A stretch of 64,000 bases of DNA from Trichobilharzia regenti (GCA_944472135.2 OX235262.1:44071804-44135803); one strand, 5' to 3'. Shown: positions 42,471 to 52,204, numbered from the stretch's first letter. Notes: a model not told the origin generated them from the sequence alone. Translations and numbers: made by a program.

Positions 42471-42512
42471 GCAGCTGATGAGAACTTATAGAATGATATC
42501 ATTTTAGACTGT
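42471..42512 (+). ncRNA. Hammerhead at the right end of the PLE palindrome
   Basis: GCAG then the intact core CTGATGA (42475-42481), but the GAAA block is deleted relative to the left end; a stem III hairpin AATGATATCATT and the CTG partner strand remain. Complementary damage to that of the left end. Confidence 0.45.
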
Positions 42513-42514
42513 AA

Positions 42515-42842
42515 ATGGGAAGGATTGACAACAAGAAACTCCTGGAACGAACCAATCAAGAACCTTCTGCTCCACATATATGCCTAAGAAAACGGAGATA
42601 AATCGGATATAGGCTGAGGACCGCTGAATGACATCACGCTCCAGGCTTTTGGGTGAAACTCGAAAGGGATAACGACGAGTGGGACATCCGAAGGTGACGT
42701 AGAGGAGGGCTTGTAAGAAGGAGATGAGACATCATGAGCAGCCAAGGATCCAGCTAAAGAGGACCTCAAAGAACTGGAGAAAGTGATGTTCTATTGAATC
42801 CCTATGTTCCACTAGGAATCCAAGGGGAATAATAGTAATAAC
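42515..42842 (+). pseudogene. RTE-like LINE 3' end
   Basis: AACAAGAAACTCCTGGAACG opens the conserved NKKLLERTNQEP segment. Broken tail frames follow, then CCCTATGTTCCACTAGGAAT and AATAATAGTAATAA. The 3' end is family-typical. Confidence 0.72.
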
Positions 42843-42849
42843 TGCTAAT

Positions 42850-43175
42850 AAGCTACAAATGGAATCTAAAAGACTCATCTCAGTTTATTTGTGACCAGTC
42901 AGTGGAATGTAATGTCATCCCCCAGTGAGTAATGCTGTTTCCACTGAGAGTCTAACTCAGCATTCAATTTTAGGACAACATCTTGGTATTGCCATGCAAG
43001 TGCATCCAGTTGAAGAAATATAAAATAGGGCGAAACCTCCATATTGGGTTCCATTGACGGACACAACCCACTGAATACTAGTATTGTCAATTTGTTAAAA
43101 TACTTCGTCAATCTAAGTAAAGAAAGTAATAATTAGTTACTGCATAACATACAACTCCAGAAAATAAACAGTATC

Positions 43176-43210
<35 letters not shown>

Positions 43211-43718
43211 GCTGTAACAGAATGATTCATAGTTATTCAAGGTAACGATTTGCATAATTGTAACAGTTTATTAGGTTATTATCGACTTTGCCAACAAACT
43301 GAGTAGTCAACTTTTCAGTTAGCAGGTTACATTGTACATAGAAACACACATCCACACACACACACACAGAGGTACATGTACATTAGAATTTTGTGATACT
43401 CTTGAAATAGCTACATTTCGAATCAAATCAATTCTTAATTGAATTATTCATTTATTTATTCATCTGAGATATTTACACAAGTATTTATCACACAGATAGA
43501 TACACGTACACAAAAAAATGTATAAATGATACTTCCACTTTTATTTTTTTAATGCAATGCAATCTGGCTGGCAAAATGTTCACCTATCAGTGCCGATTGA
43601 ATTACACTGCTAAGCACTATTAAGTCACAACTGACCATGAATTAATTTTACATTTTTTTGTGGCTAGAAGTCAATGTTATGTATACAAATATCAGATAAA
43701 TAAGAGGTCATATTGAAT
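42850..43718. other. No recognised gene; CA repeats
   Basis: (CA)n at 43181-43208 and about 43350-43368. Otherwise AT-rich without match. Confidence 0.45.
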
Positions 43719-43720
43719 TA

Positions 43721-44965
43721 ATTATTATTATTATTATATTATTATTGTTCCCTTGGGTTCATAGTGGAGCATAGGGCTTCAACTGCACATCTCCACTTGC
43801 CACTTCTGTCTTCCTTCTACTGTACTTTTCACCTGCATCCATGTTACTCCATACTCTTTCAACTCCTCTTCACACCATATCCTCCATGTCATCCTTGCAC
43901 CGATGACCCTTTCGCTGCTTCCCTTTCGGCCTGGTTCCACTCGACCAATGGCCTGACTCGCGCGCGATGTCACCCAGAGGCCTCCTCAGCGAGTGTCCAA
44001 TCCATCTCCACTTTCTCCTGCATATTTGTTGTTGTTGGGCGATTAGTTCAATTTTTGTTTGTTCCCATAGTTTCTTATTGGTGTTCCTTGTTGTGACCTA
44101 TCTCCAGCTATCCTCGAGGCTTTTAGCTTCACCTTGAAAGTCCCTTCTACTAGATAGTGGTCTGAACCCACATCTACTCCTCTCCTCGACATTGTGTCCA
44201 GTAGGCTCCGTCTCCACTTTCTTGAAATTGAGATGAAGTCTATTTGGTTTTTGGTGTTTCCATCTGGTGAAATCCATGTCGTCTTGTGTATATCCTTGTG
44301 TTTGAACACACTACCGCCAATCACCAAATCATTGAAGGTGCAGAAGTCTGAGGAGAGTTCACCATTGTCGTTCATTTCACCGAGGGCCTCACGACCCATG
44401 GTGAGTTCTCTTCCTGTGTTGTCTCCTCCCAGCTTCGCATTCATGTCGCCCATCAGAATTTCGATATCGCCATTTGGGACGTTATCCATTATTGTTTGTA
44501 GTTGTCTGTAGAACGCCTACTTCTTCTCTTGCTCTGAGACGTTTGTAGGCGCATAGCATTGGATGACTGTAACTTTCCTTCCTTTTGAGTTGAACCTGGC
44601 TGTCATTATCCTGGAGGAGATTGTTTCCCACTGCATGAGAGCTTTGGTTGCTGTTGGTGACATCATGATGGCCACTCCCTCTGTGTGCTCGTGCTTGTCC
44701 TCTGGGTGGCCGGAAAAGATTACTGTCTCTCCAGTTGGCAGTTGGCACCTTCCAGTTCCGTTCCATCTGCTCTCGCAGATTCCCAACACTTCTATTCTGT
44801 ACCTTCTCATTTCAGCGGCTATCTGGGCAGCCTTACCAGTTTCGTACATTATGCGAACATTCCAGGTACCCATCCTTACTTTTGCTTTCATCGAAAGAAG
44901 GCATATCAGCTGACTGGCTTCCCGAAGGCTTTCACCAACCTGTGCCATTTCGCTTCCCTGATTTC
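43721..44965 (-). mobile_element. RTE-like LINE reduced to endonuclease plus 3' tail
   Basis: Minus strand: the APE-type endonuclease (44948-44043) runs directly into NKKLWEQT-type sequence and the last 300 bp of the element (RKWRWIGHSL-like, AGCAGCGAAAGGGTCATCGG, an AGCCCTATGCTCCACTATGA end and the AAT tail at 43721-43740). The whole RT domain is missing. The deletion joins the end of the endonuclease to the position seen at about 26.39 kb in the plus-strand relative. Confidence 0.85.
44043..44948 (-). pseudogene. APE-type endonuclease of RTE LINE
   Basis: One frame with a single stop at about 44.515 kb. In order: MGTWNVR (Asn motif), LGICESRW (catalytic Glu), ITARF..., VIQCYAPTN, ILMGDMNAKLG (Asp-x-Asn), TWISPDG and VGSDHYLVEG (Asp-His). 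These are the known catalytic blocks of the endonuclease that nicks target DNA for non-LTR retrotransposons, as in SR2/Perere-3-type RTE elements of schistosomes. The stop splits it; the downstream frame begins at the DNVPNGDIEILMGD block. Start at 44948 or the internal Met before GTWNVR. Confidence 0.88.
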
Positions 44966-45017
44966 AGGGAAAAATAAGGTTATTGTTTATATTTTTAGTA
45001 TTTTTAATATATTTATG

Positions 45018-45150
45018 AGTTGAAGTTTCTGTAGCGGTTTGGTTAAGTTTTGGGGGTGGAGTAGCTAGCACCACGCCCAAACCCTCCCTCTTTATTCGGG
45101 TTTGGGACCGGCTAGAAAACTAGCGTGCTAGTAATCTAGGCGAGGTTCAT
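45018..45150 (-). mobile_element. SINE-A2 relic
   Basis: TTGAAGTTTCTGTAGCGG and ACGCCCAAACCCTCCCTCTT are the reverse of the A2 body. Head and tail are lost. Confidence 0.45.
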
Positions 45151-45264
45151 AATGAATTGGTAGACAAATAATTCTGGAGAGAATTCGTAACCAGCATGGT
45201 CCACCAAGTTAGGAGAGAGGATGGTTACTCGCCTGTGACAATGGCAGACAGTTGTGATAAATGT

Positions 45265-45492
45265 ATATCACAAATTGATAGAAGTTGGAATTCATGGGCC
45301 ATTGGATCGATCCCCAGTGGCTGAATGGTCTACGAGCACTCCTCATCACCAGAAGGTCCTGGGTTTTAACCCCAGTGGGTGCCTACAGGTGAAGAGTCCC
45401 AGGGTAGGACGAGGCAGTTGTCCAGTACTCCCTTGTTTCCCAATGGTCCTCGTGATCAATCCTGCAACCAATCAGATCCCTGAAGATCAGTA
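45265..45492 (+). mobile_element. SINE-B
   Basis: Flank GAATTCATGGGCC, A box AGTGGCTGAATGG, B-box remnant GGGTTTTAACCCC, then a ribozyme with core GTGAAGA (C3 to G) and GAGG in place of GAAA. Tail CAACCAATCAGATCCCTG. Confidence 0.7.
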
Positions 45493-45499
45493 CTTAAGA

Positions 45500-46405
45500 A
45501 ATAATTATATGTTTGAGTTATTAAGACTGACAGTCTTTTTAATCTGCAATATTCAAAGACATATTGACAGTCGTCATCCTTGACGAGAAATGTTTGAATT
45601 CCTACCGAAAGCCCTTCAAATTTCTCATAATCTGTATTTTAAAAAACTTCTAAAATGATTAGTTCTAGAAAAAGTGAAAAGAAGAAACTGTGAAGGTGGA
45701 AATATTGTGCCACAAAATTGTCGCCTATCTTCCCTGTATTTATCGATAATGCCTGATTGAAGTTAAAAGCTGAGTAAGGCTAGTTAGTATCGTTTTTTGG
45801 TGGCGATGATCTCTGCAGACTTCAACAGGCATGAGGTTATTGGTTTGTCTATTATTTTGAAGAAATTCGAGATGTCCAACTGGTGCCCCGTGTCACTTAG
45901 ATACCTTCTCATGATTGTGTTAGTCAAATACTTATTTCGTTTTAGTCATGGAGTTTTTAGTAAGCCCTTTTTCCTGTTTTTTTTCTTCAGTGTGTCTGAT
46001 TCGTCAGCTACGCATAAACTAACTAGGTCACCTTTTATTAAACGTAAGTACTGATTTCCTTTCATTTTTACTTTCTCACTCATTTACGTCATCATTTATT
46101 AAGTGTCCTGCTAAGTCTGACATCTGTCTAAATGAGTTTAACTCACAATATATGTCTTTTCGTAGGTTATTTATTTATTGACAACTTTCTAATGACTTAC
46201 GTAATCTTGTTATTTGTGTATCTCAGCATCATGTTTCTACTTTGCTTCACAGTTTTTGTTTTATTCGAGAAACATCTATCAGATAATGTACATAAATGCC
46301 ACAACAATTTTGTTATCTTACTAAGTCAACATTTTGATTCATGTATACACTACCATGATCATTTTTGAGTACTGTGCTACAGTTTATGTCCCATGAACTA
46401 ATTAT
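45500..46405. other. No recognised gene
   Basis: Two frames of 78-85 codons (45.8-46.37 kb) are rich in hydrophobic residues simply from T-rich sequence and show no motif. Confidence 0.4.
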
Positions 46406-46410
46406 TATTT

Positions 46411-46606
46411 TTGTTTTATTCCTTGACGTTCCGAATGGAGCATGGGGCTTCAATCCAGAGCTTTGAAGTTTCTGTAGAAGTGGTGTTTAATTTTTTACGG
46501 GATTGGGTTGCTAACCTTATGCCCAGCCTTCCCTCTTCACTAGTCCTACTATCGGCTTAGTGAAGTTAAGGAGTGCCTGAGCTGGGGATGGAATCCTGAT
46601 CAATTT
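46411..46606 (-). mobile_element. SINE-A2, left arm of inverted pair
   Basis: Tail complement TTTATTCCTTGACGTTCCGA and body complement GGGTTGCTAACCTTATGCCC are present. The head is lost after GGGGATGGAATCC. Confidence 0.7.
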
Positions 46607-46630
46607 CAATAAAAATAATAACTTCCAGGT

Positions 46631-46862
46631 GCGTCGGTGACATAGCGGTTAGGACGCTGGCCTAGCATGCACATGGTCCGGGCTTCGATCCCCGGCCATA
46701 GACGCACTCCTTTACCTCGCTAAGCCAGAAATAAGACTGGTAAAGAGGAAAGGTTGGGCATGGGGCTAGCAACCCCATCCTGTAAAATACACACTGCTAC
46801 AGAAACTTCAAGCCATCAGCTTTAAGCCCTATGTTCCACTGGGGAACGTGAAGGAATAAATT
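46631..46862 (+). mobile_element. SINE-A2, right arm, well preserved
   Basis: GCGTCGG head, A box TGACATAGCGG, B box GCTTCGATCCCCGG, CCAGAAATAAGACTGG, GCAACCCCATCCTGTAAAAT and the end GCCCTATGTTCCACTGGGGA. It faces the preceding minus copy head-to-head. Confidence 0.85.
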
Positions 46863-46869
46863 AAAATAA

Positions 46870-47840
46870 CTTCCAGTATTCAGGCTTCATTTAGCTGAGA
46901 AGACACCGAGAAGACTGTGCTCTGTGTGTATTTCTATTGCTTTGTTTAAATTAATTAAGGGGGATTTGTTTATTATGTCAGTGAGTTATTAAGACTAATA
47001 CTTCTCTCTGTGTTCAACACTCAAAGACTAACCAGTTTGCATTTCATACTTCCAGTAGTCAAACATATTTCTAAATCCAATTTCTTAGTATAACCATTAT
47101 TCTAGAGGAGATAAATGTGAATTCTTACTGAAAGTTTTGTTAACCCCCCATGAATTTTGGACTGATTTTCTTTTGTATAACTTCTAAAATGATAAGTTCC
47201 AGAAAAAAGAACTGGAAAAACAAGATAAGCTTTTGTGCGTTAATGTTTCTCATTGTAAAGGTGTCACTACTTTTCCATCAGTTATCAGTATACGTCTAAT
47301 TGCTTGATAAATTTATCAACTTGTAGCTTGGATACAGTAATCTAGGATGAAGTTTACTACAATAATAGCCATAGAATATTATAGATATAGGCAGATATTT
47401 GCATACAAGGCAATTAACAGTCGTAACATGACATTAAAGTGCGTCACATCAACACACTGATGAAGGTAGATTGTAATATCAGTCATATACATGTGCTAAT
47501 GTAAGGTATTATCATTATTATTGAGTTTGAGAATCTTAATTATCACACCATAAGATATATATATATATATATACTAATTTAGATGAGATTAAGACAAATT
47601 CCTAATATATTATTGCTTTTCTTTTGATAACCGTTTGTTATAGATACAACGTTGTAAGAGAAAATATATGATACTACGTACAGAGTGACTGAGGCGTTAT
47701 TTAATTTCATTGAAGTCTGTCAGCCTGTATCTCAACTGTTGATAGAGTTTTAAGTGCGTTCATTGAAAGAGAATTATAGCAGTTATTCAGCGCTTCTTGG
47801 TATTCAGCGGTGCTTTGGTGTAATATTGATTTGTCAAGTG
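46870..47840. other. No recognised gene
   Basis: (TA)n at 47551-47574. No repeat family or frame match was seen. Confidence 0.4.
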
Positions 47841-47844
47841 ATTG

Positions 47845-48130
47845 ATTGATTGGACACTAGTCAGTAACTAGTAAAATTTGTGTGTGTGTGTGTGTGCCTA
47901 GTCTTATCTTTGGTGCAGACTGAATTCTACTAGTCAGTCAAGTTTGTAATGTGGCCATCATGCCACTAGGTGGCTCACCATCACGATGCGCGGTGAATTT
48001 TCGGTATTAGATGGTTGGTGGCAATCAGCAGGATGTCTTCGAGTTTGCAGATACACCTTACTGATGAGTACTAGCTAGCACGAAACCTAGATGCAAGGTT
48101 TCCTTCCGATTGCCTCCAACCATCTAATAC
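47845..48130 (+). mobile_element. D2 plus SINE-D with near-intact hammerhead
   Basis: D2 (47850-47990) contains a (GT)n run at 47880-47896 and GTGCAGACTGAATTCTAC. The SINE-D part has lost its tRNA-like head: an inverted TATTAGATGGTTGGTGGCAA (48004-48023) faces the terminal GCCTCCAACCATCTAATACC. Ribozyme: CTGATGA (48061-48067), stem II GTACTAGCTAGCAC with one mismatch, GAAA (48082-48085), stem III ACCTAGAT. Position 17 is G, which is not cleavable. Confidence 0.6.
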
Positions 48131-48790
48131 CAAGTGATATTTTGTTACAACAAACTCTGGCAATTTTTCCTCACAGTAAAAAACTTCATATTTATTAATG
48201 TTATTATTCGCTTGAGTTTTAAATGGAAACCCGGATTTCAACAGAGTATCCCTATTTCATACTTTTTTTGGAGTATTTTTCAGCCAGCCCTACTATTGTC
48301 CATAAGCTTTCGTTTCCTCCTCAGACAATTTCTTCCATGTTTTCTTCGGACTAATGTTCGAATAGTGATTTCCCATTCATGAATAATTCCCATTCGAACA
48401 TTAGTAGACAGAAGACAAGTAGTTCAGCGAAGAGTCTCTTTTCGGCAAATTCATTTTCATAGCTGTACAATCGCAAATATATATGGTTATTTTGTGTGTG
48501 TGTGTATACATTAAATTTGTCAAACGAAAATACAATTAGTGAGTTCAGATGAATTGGATGTTTATAAGAGGATAGTAACAAAAGTGATGAGTTGTCATAA
48601 ATGATTGTTAAATAAGAGTTACGTAATAGCATGAATAGTTTGATGAATGAGTTGTGCTCAAAGGGTGTACATGGAAACAAAATAATATACAGAATTACAC
48701 AAGGGTTTTAAGTTAGAAAAATAAGCATACAAACAGAAGTAAGGTCAAATCAAACAAACAAAGAAAAGTTAGGTCAAATCAACGGAGTTG

Positions 48791-50095
48791 TTACCATGCG
48801 AGTAGAAGTGGGTGGATAATTTTCTTTTGTATGCATAGTTCTGGTTCCACCAGCTGGATGGCTAGGGCTTCTGCGATGCAAAGAAGACGGAATCGTACTG
48901 TCTTTGGAAGGTTGTTCTTCACTTTGTAGATTACTTTGAAGGAGGCGTTCGTTGAGATGGAATGACCAGTGTTGACGAGATGTTCGATTATTGCACTCCT
49001 TATATGGCCATTATTTCCTTTCTGTAGCCGCGCTGGATAGTGTTCTTTGACCTTTTTTGACAGGATGCGCGTTGAACGACCGATGTACCTGGCTCCACAG
49101 CAACAGGTGAACTGATATATACACACAGAAGTGGTCATGTGCGGAATCTTGTCCTTTGGGTTTCTGCAGATCAGTGGGCGACTGGAGAACACTATTCTTA
49201 GTGTTGCCGCAGGGAAAGTTCTTCCTAAAGAGGTGGAAATTCTTCTTCTGAGGACGTCACTAAGTAGGTCTCCTTTGAAGTTTAGGTTCATATAAAGTAT
49301 CTTTTTTGGCACGGATGGTGTCTCTTGCTTTTGGTTTTTCTGTTTGATGTTTTTCTCTACGAATCTTGGTGGGTAGCCATTTTGTATGAAGATTTCCCTC
49401 AGGAAGTTTAGTTCTTCTTCCATGGTGTCGGAGCTGCAGATGCGTCTGACGCGAGTGGCAAGGGATTTAATTAGGTTTCTTTTCCTACTGATTGGTACCC
49501 AGCTGTAGAAACTTGTTAATTGTCCGTTCCAAGTCGGTTTCCTATGGATTGACCTTCTTAAAGTTCCGTCATCTCTCCTTGTAAGCTCGACATCAAGAAA
49601 AGGGATTTTAGATTCATTTTCAGTTTCCAAAGTGAACTTTGTGGCTGGATGGCATTTGTTGAATATTTGAAGTAGTTGATTGAGATCGTGACCGTCATCA
49701 CAGATGATAAAGATGTCGTCCACATATCTAACGTACAACTGGAAATTGTCGATGGTTGATTTGAGTGGGCCGTTCTCGAGGCTTGCCATGAAGCAGTCTG
49801 CTAGTAATGGGCCCAGTGGAGATCCCATTGCGATCCCATCTTGTTGTCTGTAAATAATGTCGTTGAATGTGAATTGCACATTGAGTGTACATCTCAGTAG
49901 TAGTTCTTTTAAACAGGTCGTCGGTAATCCGATGTTCAGCTGATTTTCGTCGATATAGTGACAAATATAAGAGACAGTTTCTGTGAGTGGAACGTTGGTA
50001 AACTGTCTCTTATATTTGTCACTATATCGACGAAAATCAGCTGAACATCGGATTACCGACGACCTGTTTAAAAGAACTACTACTGAGATGTACAC
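48791..50095 (-). CDS. PLE RT-GIY-YIG open frame (434 codons, chimeric N-terminus)
   Basis: Residues 1-31 are not PLE protein: they come from the inverted arm read backwards. From residue 32: FTNVPLTETVSYIC, QDGIAMGSPLGPLLADC (about 85-101), RYVDDIFII (123-131), FLDVELTRRDDG, SIHRKPTWNGQL, linker with ILYMNLNFKGDLLSD, then CIYQFTCCCGARYIGRS (325-341) and HYPARLQKG, ending LCIQKKIIHPLLLAW. No stop interrupts it. The motif A aspartate lies upstream of the truncation, so RT activity is not expected, while the GIY-YIG module looks complete. Confidence 0.85.
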   Translation of the reverse strand: MYISVVVLLNRSSVIRCSADFRRYSDKYKRQFTNVPLTETVSYICHYIDENQLNIGLPTTCLKELLLRCTLNVQFTFNDIIYRQQDGIAMGSPLGPLLADCFMASLENGPLKSTIDNFQLYVRYVDDIFIICDDGHDLNQLLQIFNKCHPATKFTLETENESKIPFLDVELTRRDDGTLRRSIHRKPTWNGQLTSFYSWVPISRKRNLIKSLATRVRRICSSDTMEEELNFLREIFIQNGYPPRFVEKNIKQKNQKQETPSVPKKILYMNLNFKGDLLSDVLRRRISTSLGRTFPAATLRIVFSSRPLICRNPKDKIPHMTTSVCIYQFTCCCGARYIGRSTRILSKKVKEHYPARLQKGNNGHIRSAIIEHLVNTGHSISTNASFKVIYKVKNNLPKTVRFRLLCIAEALAIQLVEPELCIQKKIIHPLLLAW

Positions 50096-50270
50096 TCAAT
50101 GTGCAATTCACATTCAACGACATTATTTACAGACAACAAGATGGGATCGCAATGGGATCTCCACTGGGCCCATTACTAGCAGACTGCTTCATGGCAAGCC
50201 TCGAGAACGGCCCACTCAAATCAACCATCGACAATTTCCAGTTGTACGTTAGATATGTGGACGACATCTT
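49710..50270. repeat. Perfect inverted repeat, two 271-bp arms, 19-bp spacer
   Basis: 49710-49980 and 50000-50270 are exact reverse complements as far as I compared them, separated by 19 bp that belong to the PLE body. Such a palindrome would extrude readily and implies recent origin, gene conversion, or an assembly artefact. Confidence 0.92.
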
Positions 50271-50515
50271 AAGTCCTTTCGCCATTACTTCTTCTGACAA
50301 CTTGTTGGTTCTAACCAGTAGACCCAGAGTTTGCATGACTTCCGTGAGATCCAGATCTTCCGGAGTCTTTTTCTGGATCCAAAGTATACCCGTCTTTTCG
50401 CTCCCCACGATCTGTTGCATCATTGATTCCACCCCAATCAAGAATATCCTCGGTGATAATAGGCAGTCTTGTCTTGCTCTTGCCATCACTTCAAACGCTT
50501 CACTGAGCTTTCCGT
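50271..50515 (-). pseudogene. LINE RT fragment fused to the PLE palindrome
   Basis: Minus strand reads a continuous ARQDCLLSPRIFLIGVESMM then TPEDLDLTEVMQTL, matching the RQGCLLSPxLF...LEDLDFADD block of RTE-type reverse transcriptases, with the catalytic ADD lost. Only about 80 codons exist. It begins exactly where the palindrome arm ends. Confidence 0.65.
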
Positions 50516-50804
50516 TGTGAGTGCTTAAGCGTACTGGGTAAGGAACACTTATAATAAAAAGTAGAATTTATATCAAAGAAAAATATTGATTTATGAATCT
50601 GTATGAACTGATGTATATGCAGTAGGTAACAGCTGAACTCGATGAAGTTGCAGAACATCGAATTAGGTATTCATTCCTTCAGTTTACTTTTTTTGGTTAT
50701 AGATTTCAATCCTCTCGGTATTGACATCATCACAAACCACAGACACTAAATGAAACTCAGTATTTAGTCTACAAGTCTGAAAGTTTCTAAAAGTGGATGG
50801 TGAT

Positions 50805-51000
50805 GTTGGTTTACGGGAACTGACGGAAGTTATAATTCACAAGCAATTAGATTTCAACCTAATGCAGTTTAGTGGTGGCATGCTCGTCTCGTAACTTGAA
50901 GGTTCTTTATTCGGTCTCAGTTGAAGAGGTCTGATTTAGGACGAGGAAGCTGTTCAGTGCTCTCTAGTTTCCGGCATTTCTCTAACTGATTTTCTTTTTT
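50805..51000 (+). mobile_element. SINE-B relic
   Basis: Flank AACTGACGGAAGTTATAATTC, head TAGTGGTGGCATGCTCGTC, ribozyme remnant TTGAAGAGGTCTGATTTAGG with GAGG in place of GAAA. Tail GCATTTCTCTAACTGA. Confidence 0.5.
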
Positions 51001-51004
51001 AACT

Positions 51005-51770
51005 AAATCTACCTCCTACTGCGTCAATGTCAGTTTGTCTCATCGTCAAAAATTAGTACTACTATCCATTTTGATCAAGAAAGGAAAATCCCCATGTCGT
51101 CTACCTGAAAGAAGACGTATTAGTGAAGACAATTTCCTTTCTGACGAGTCATTTCCATTCGTATTTATGTTCGACAGAGAATTCAAAAAGTCTCTCAAAT
51201 ACTGGTCATCATATTCTAAAAAATGTTTGACATAATGTGGGAAAAAATCTAGACGGCAGTGCTCAAATGGAAATTAAATGACGGAAATGAGTACTGTACA
51301 ATCAGTGTAAAGACAATCTGGCCAATCTGAATGTACAAAATGGAAAAATGATAGTGAAAACACAGTGAAGTGATTGGATGAGATCTGTAGAATGAAATAG
51401 AATGTTATTGATAAAGGATAGTAATAAAATAATAATTGTAATTATAAGCTGATTAGGTGCATGTATTCCTTGGGAACACAGGCGGAGTTTAAAGTGCCTC
51501 ATATGCAATGATTCGGTCATATATTGACTGGCTTATTCGAGGTCGTCATTTTTTTTCCTATACTGGAGGAATTTTGTCGATCACTCTGAAGCATTTATAC
51601 AGAAATACCCCCGGTGTCCAGAGCTGAAAAAGTGCTCGAGGATAAAACTATTGCTACCCTTCTTCCCTTCTCTACCTAGACAGGCTAGATTGGGTTTCGA
51701 AATACTTGAAAATTCTCATTGAGTCGTATAAAACAAAAGATGTTCAGTGAACAGTAACTCTTGAATTGAA
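51005..51770. other. No recognised gene
   Basis: A 66-codon frame at 51.03-51.23 kb and others show no motif. No repeat match was seen. Confidence 0.4.
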
Positions 51771-51911
51771 TTTTTTTTTTGATTTTCCCGTCGATTGATT
51801 GGACCGAAGTGCTCGGTCTCAGGTTGACATTTCGGCTTCTTGTGCAGATGCTTCGACGATGTCTGGGGATTTGATTTGTATACAATTGGTGGATGGTGGC
51901 TAGCAGTGGAA

Positions 51912-51954
51912 TCCAGGATGCGCGTTTCGTCCTAATTGGGACTCGTCAGCTGGA
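51912..51954 (-). ncRNA. Sm-alpha-type hammerhead, core intact
   Basis: Minus strand: stem I TCCAG with CTGGA (5 bp), core CTGACGA (51943-51949), stem II GTCC-CAATTA-GGAC, GAAA (51925-51928), stem III ACGCGCAT with one C-A mismatch, cleavage after AUC between 51917 and 51916. All invariant bases are present. The stem III mismatch may slow it. Confidence 0.78.
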
Positions 51955-52052
51955 TGTACCTGCATTTCTCAGTGAGTGATGATGTTCCCACCGAAACTAT
52001 GGGTACTGGGTTCGAGCCTCGGTGGGAACATCATCACTCACTGAGAAATGCA

Positions 52053-52101
52053 GGTACATCCAGATGACGAGTCCCAAATAGGACGAAATGCGCATCCTGG
52101 A
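52053..52101 (+). ncRNA. Sm-alpha-type hammerhead, C3 mutated
   Basis: CATCCAG, core ATGACGA (C3 to A), stem II GTCC-CAAATA-GGAC, GAAA, perfect stem III ATGCGCAT and AUC before CTGG. C3 pairs with G8 in the active fold, so cleavage should be lost. Confidence 0.65.
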
Positions 52102-52204
52102 TTCCACTGCTAGCCACCATCCACCAATTGTATACATAATTATACTTTATTTAATAAAAGCAATATTTCCAAAGACGTCCAATTAGAGATGTAAACTGTG
52201 AGAT

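Larger units (their letters stand above)
41344..42511 (+). pseudogene. Palindromic Penelope-like element remnant
   Basis: The centre (41891-42123) encodes the C-terminus of the nuclease: AITRHIVDTGHLVEISKSF, KILNRQ, EAISIKRLKPDLCIQK and a final SSLPW. The right arm (42101-42511) is its 3' region. The left arm (41344-41890) is an inverted copy of the same 3' region, differing by only a few bases apart from a 125-bp SINE insertion. Each outer end carries a hammerhead relic. RT and most of GIY-YIG are lost. This matches the inverted pseudo-LTR arrangement known for Penelope elements. Confidence 0.85.
48355..50270 (-). mobile_element. Penelope-like element with long open frame and palindromic 5' end
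   Basis: The body runs on the minus strand from about 49.999 kb (FTNVP of RT motif A) to the coding end at 48791 and a 3' region to about 48.36 kb with a hammerhead-like fold at 48.42-48.47 kb. At its 5' end, 271 bp of its own RT region (49710-49980) are repeated exactly in reverse at 50000-50270. The piece is 5'-truncated: the N-terminus and most of motif A are missing. Confidence 0.88.
51776..52137. mobile_element. SINE-C inverted pair next to a C2 5' piece
   Basis: 51778-51862 is the 5' half of variant C2 (GATTTTCCCGTCGATTGATT, ACCGAAGTGCTCGGTCTCAG). 51882-51986 (minus) and 52012-52135 (plus) are SINE-C copies, nearly identical over about 106 bp, with a spacer of about 25 bp containing the B box GGGTTCGAGCC. 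Each arm carries a hammerhead. Confidence 0.78.

Noticed and set aside
44194..45023. Plus-strand frames of 80-116 codons
   Set aside because: They lie opposite the RTE endonuclease and are antisense shadows of its constrained codons.
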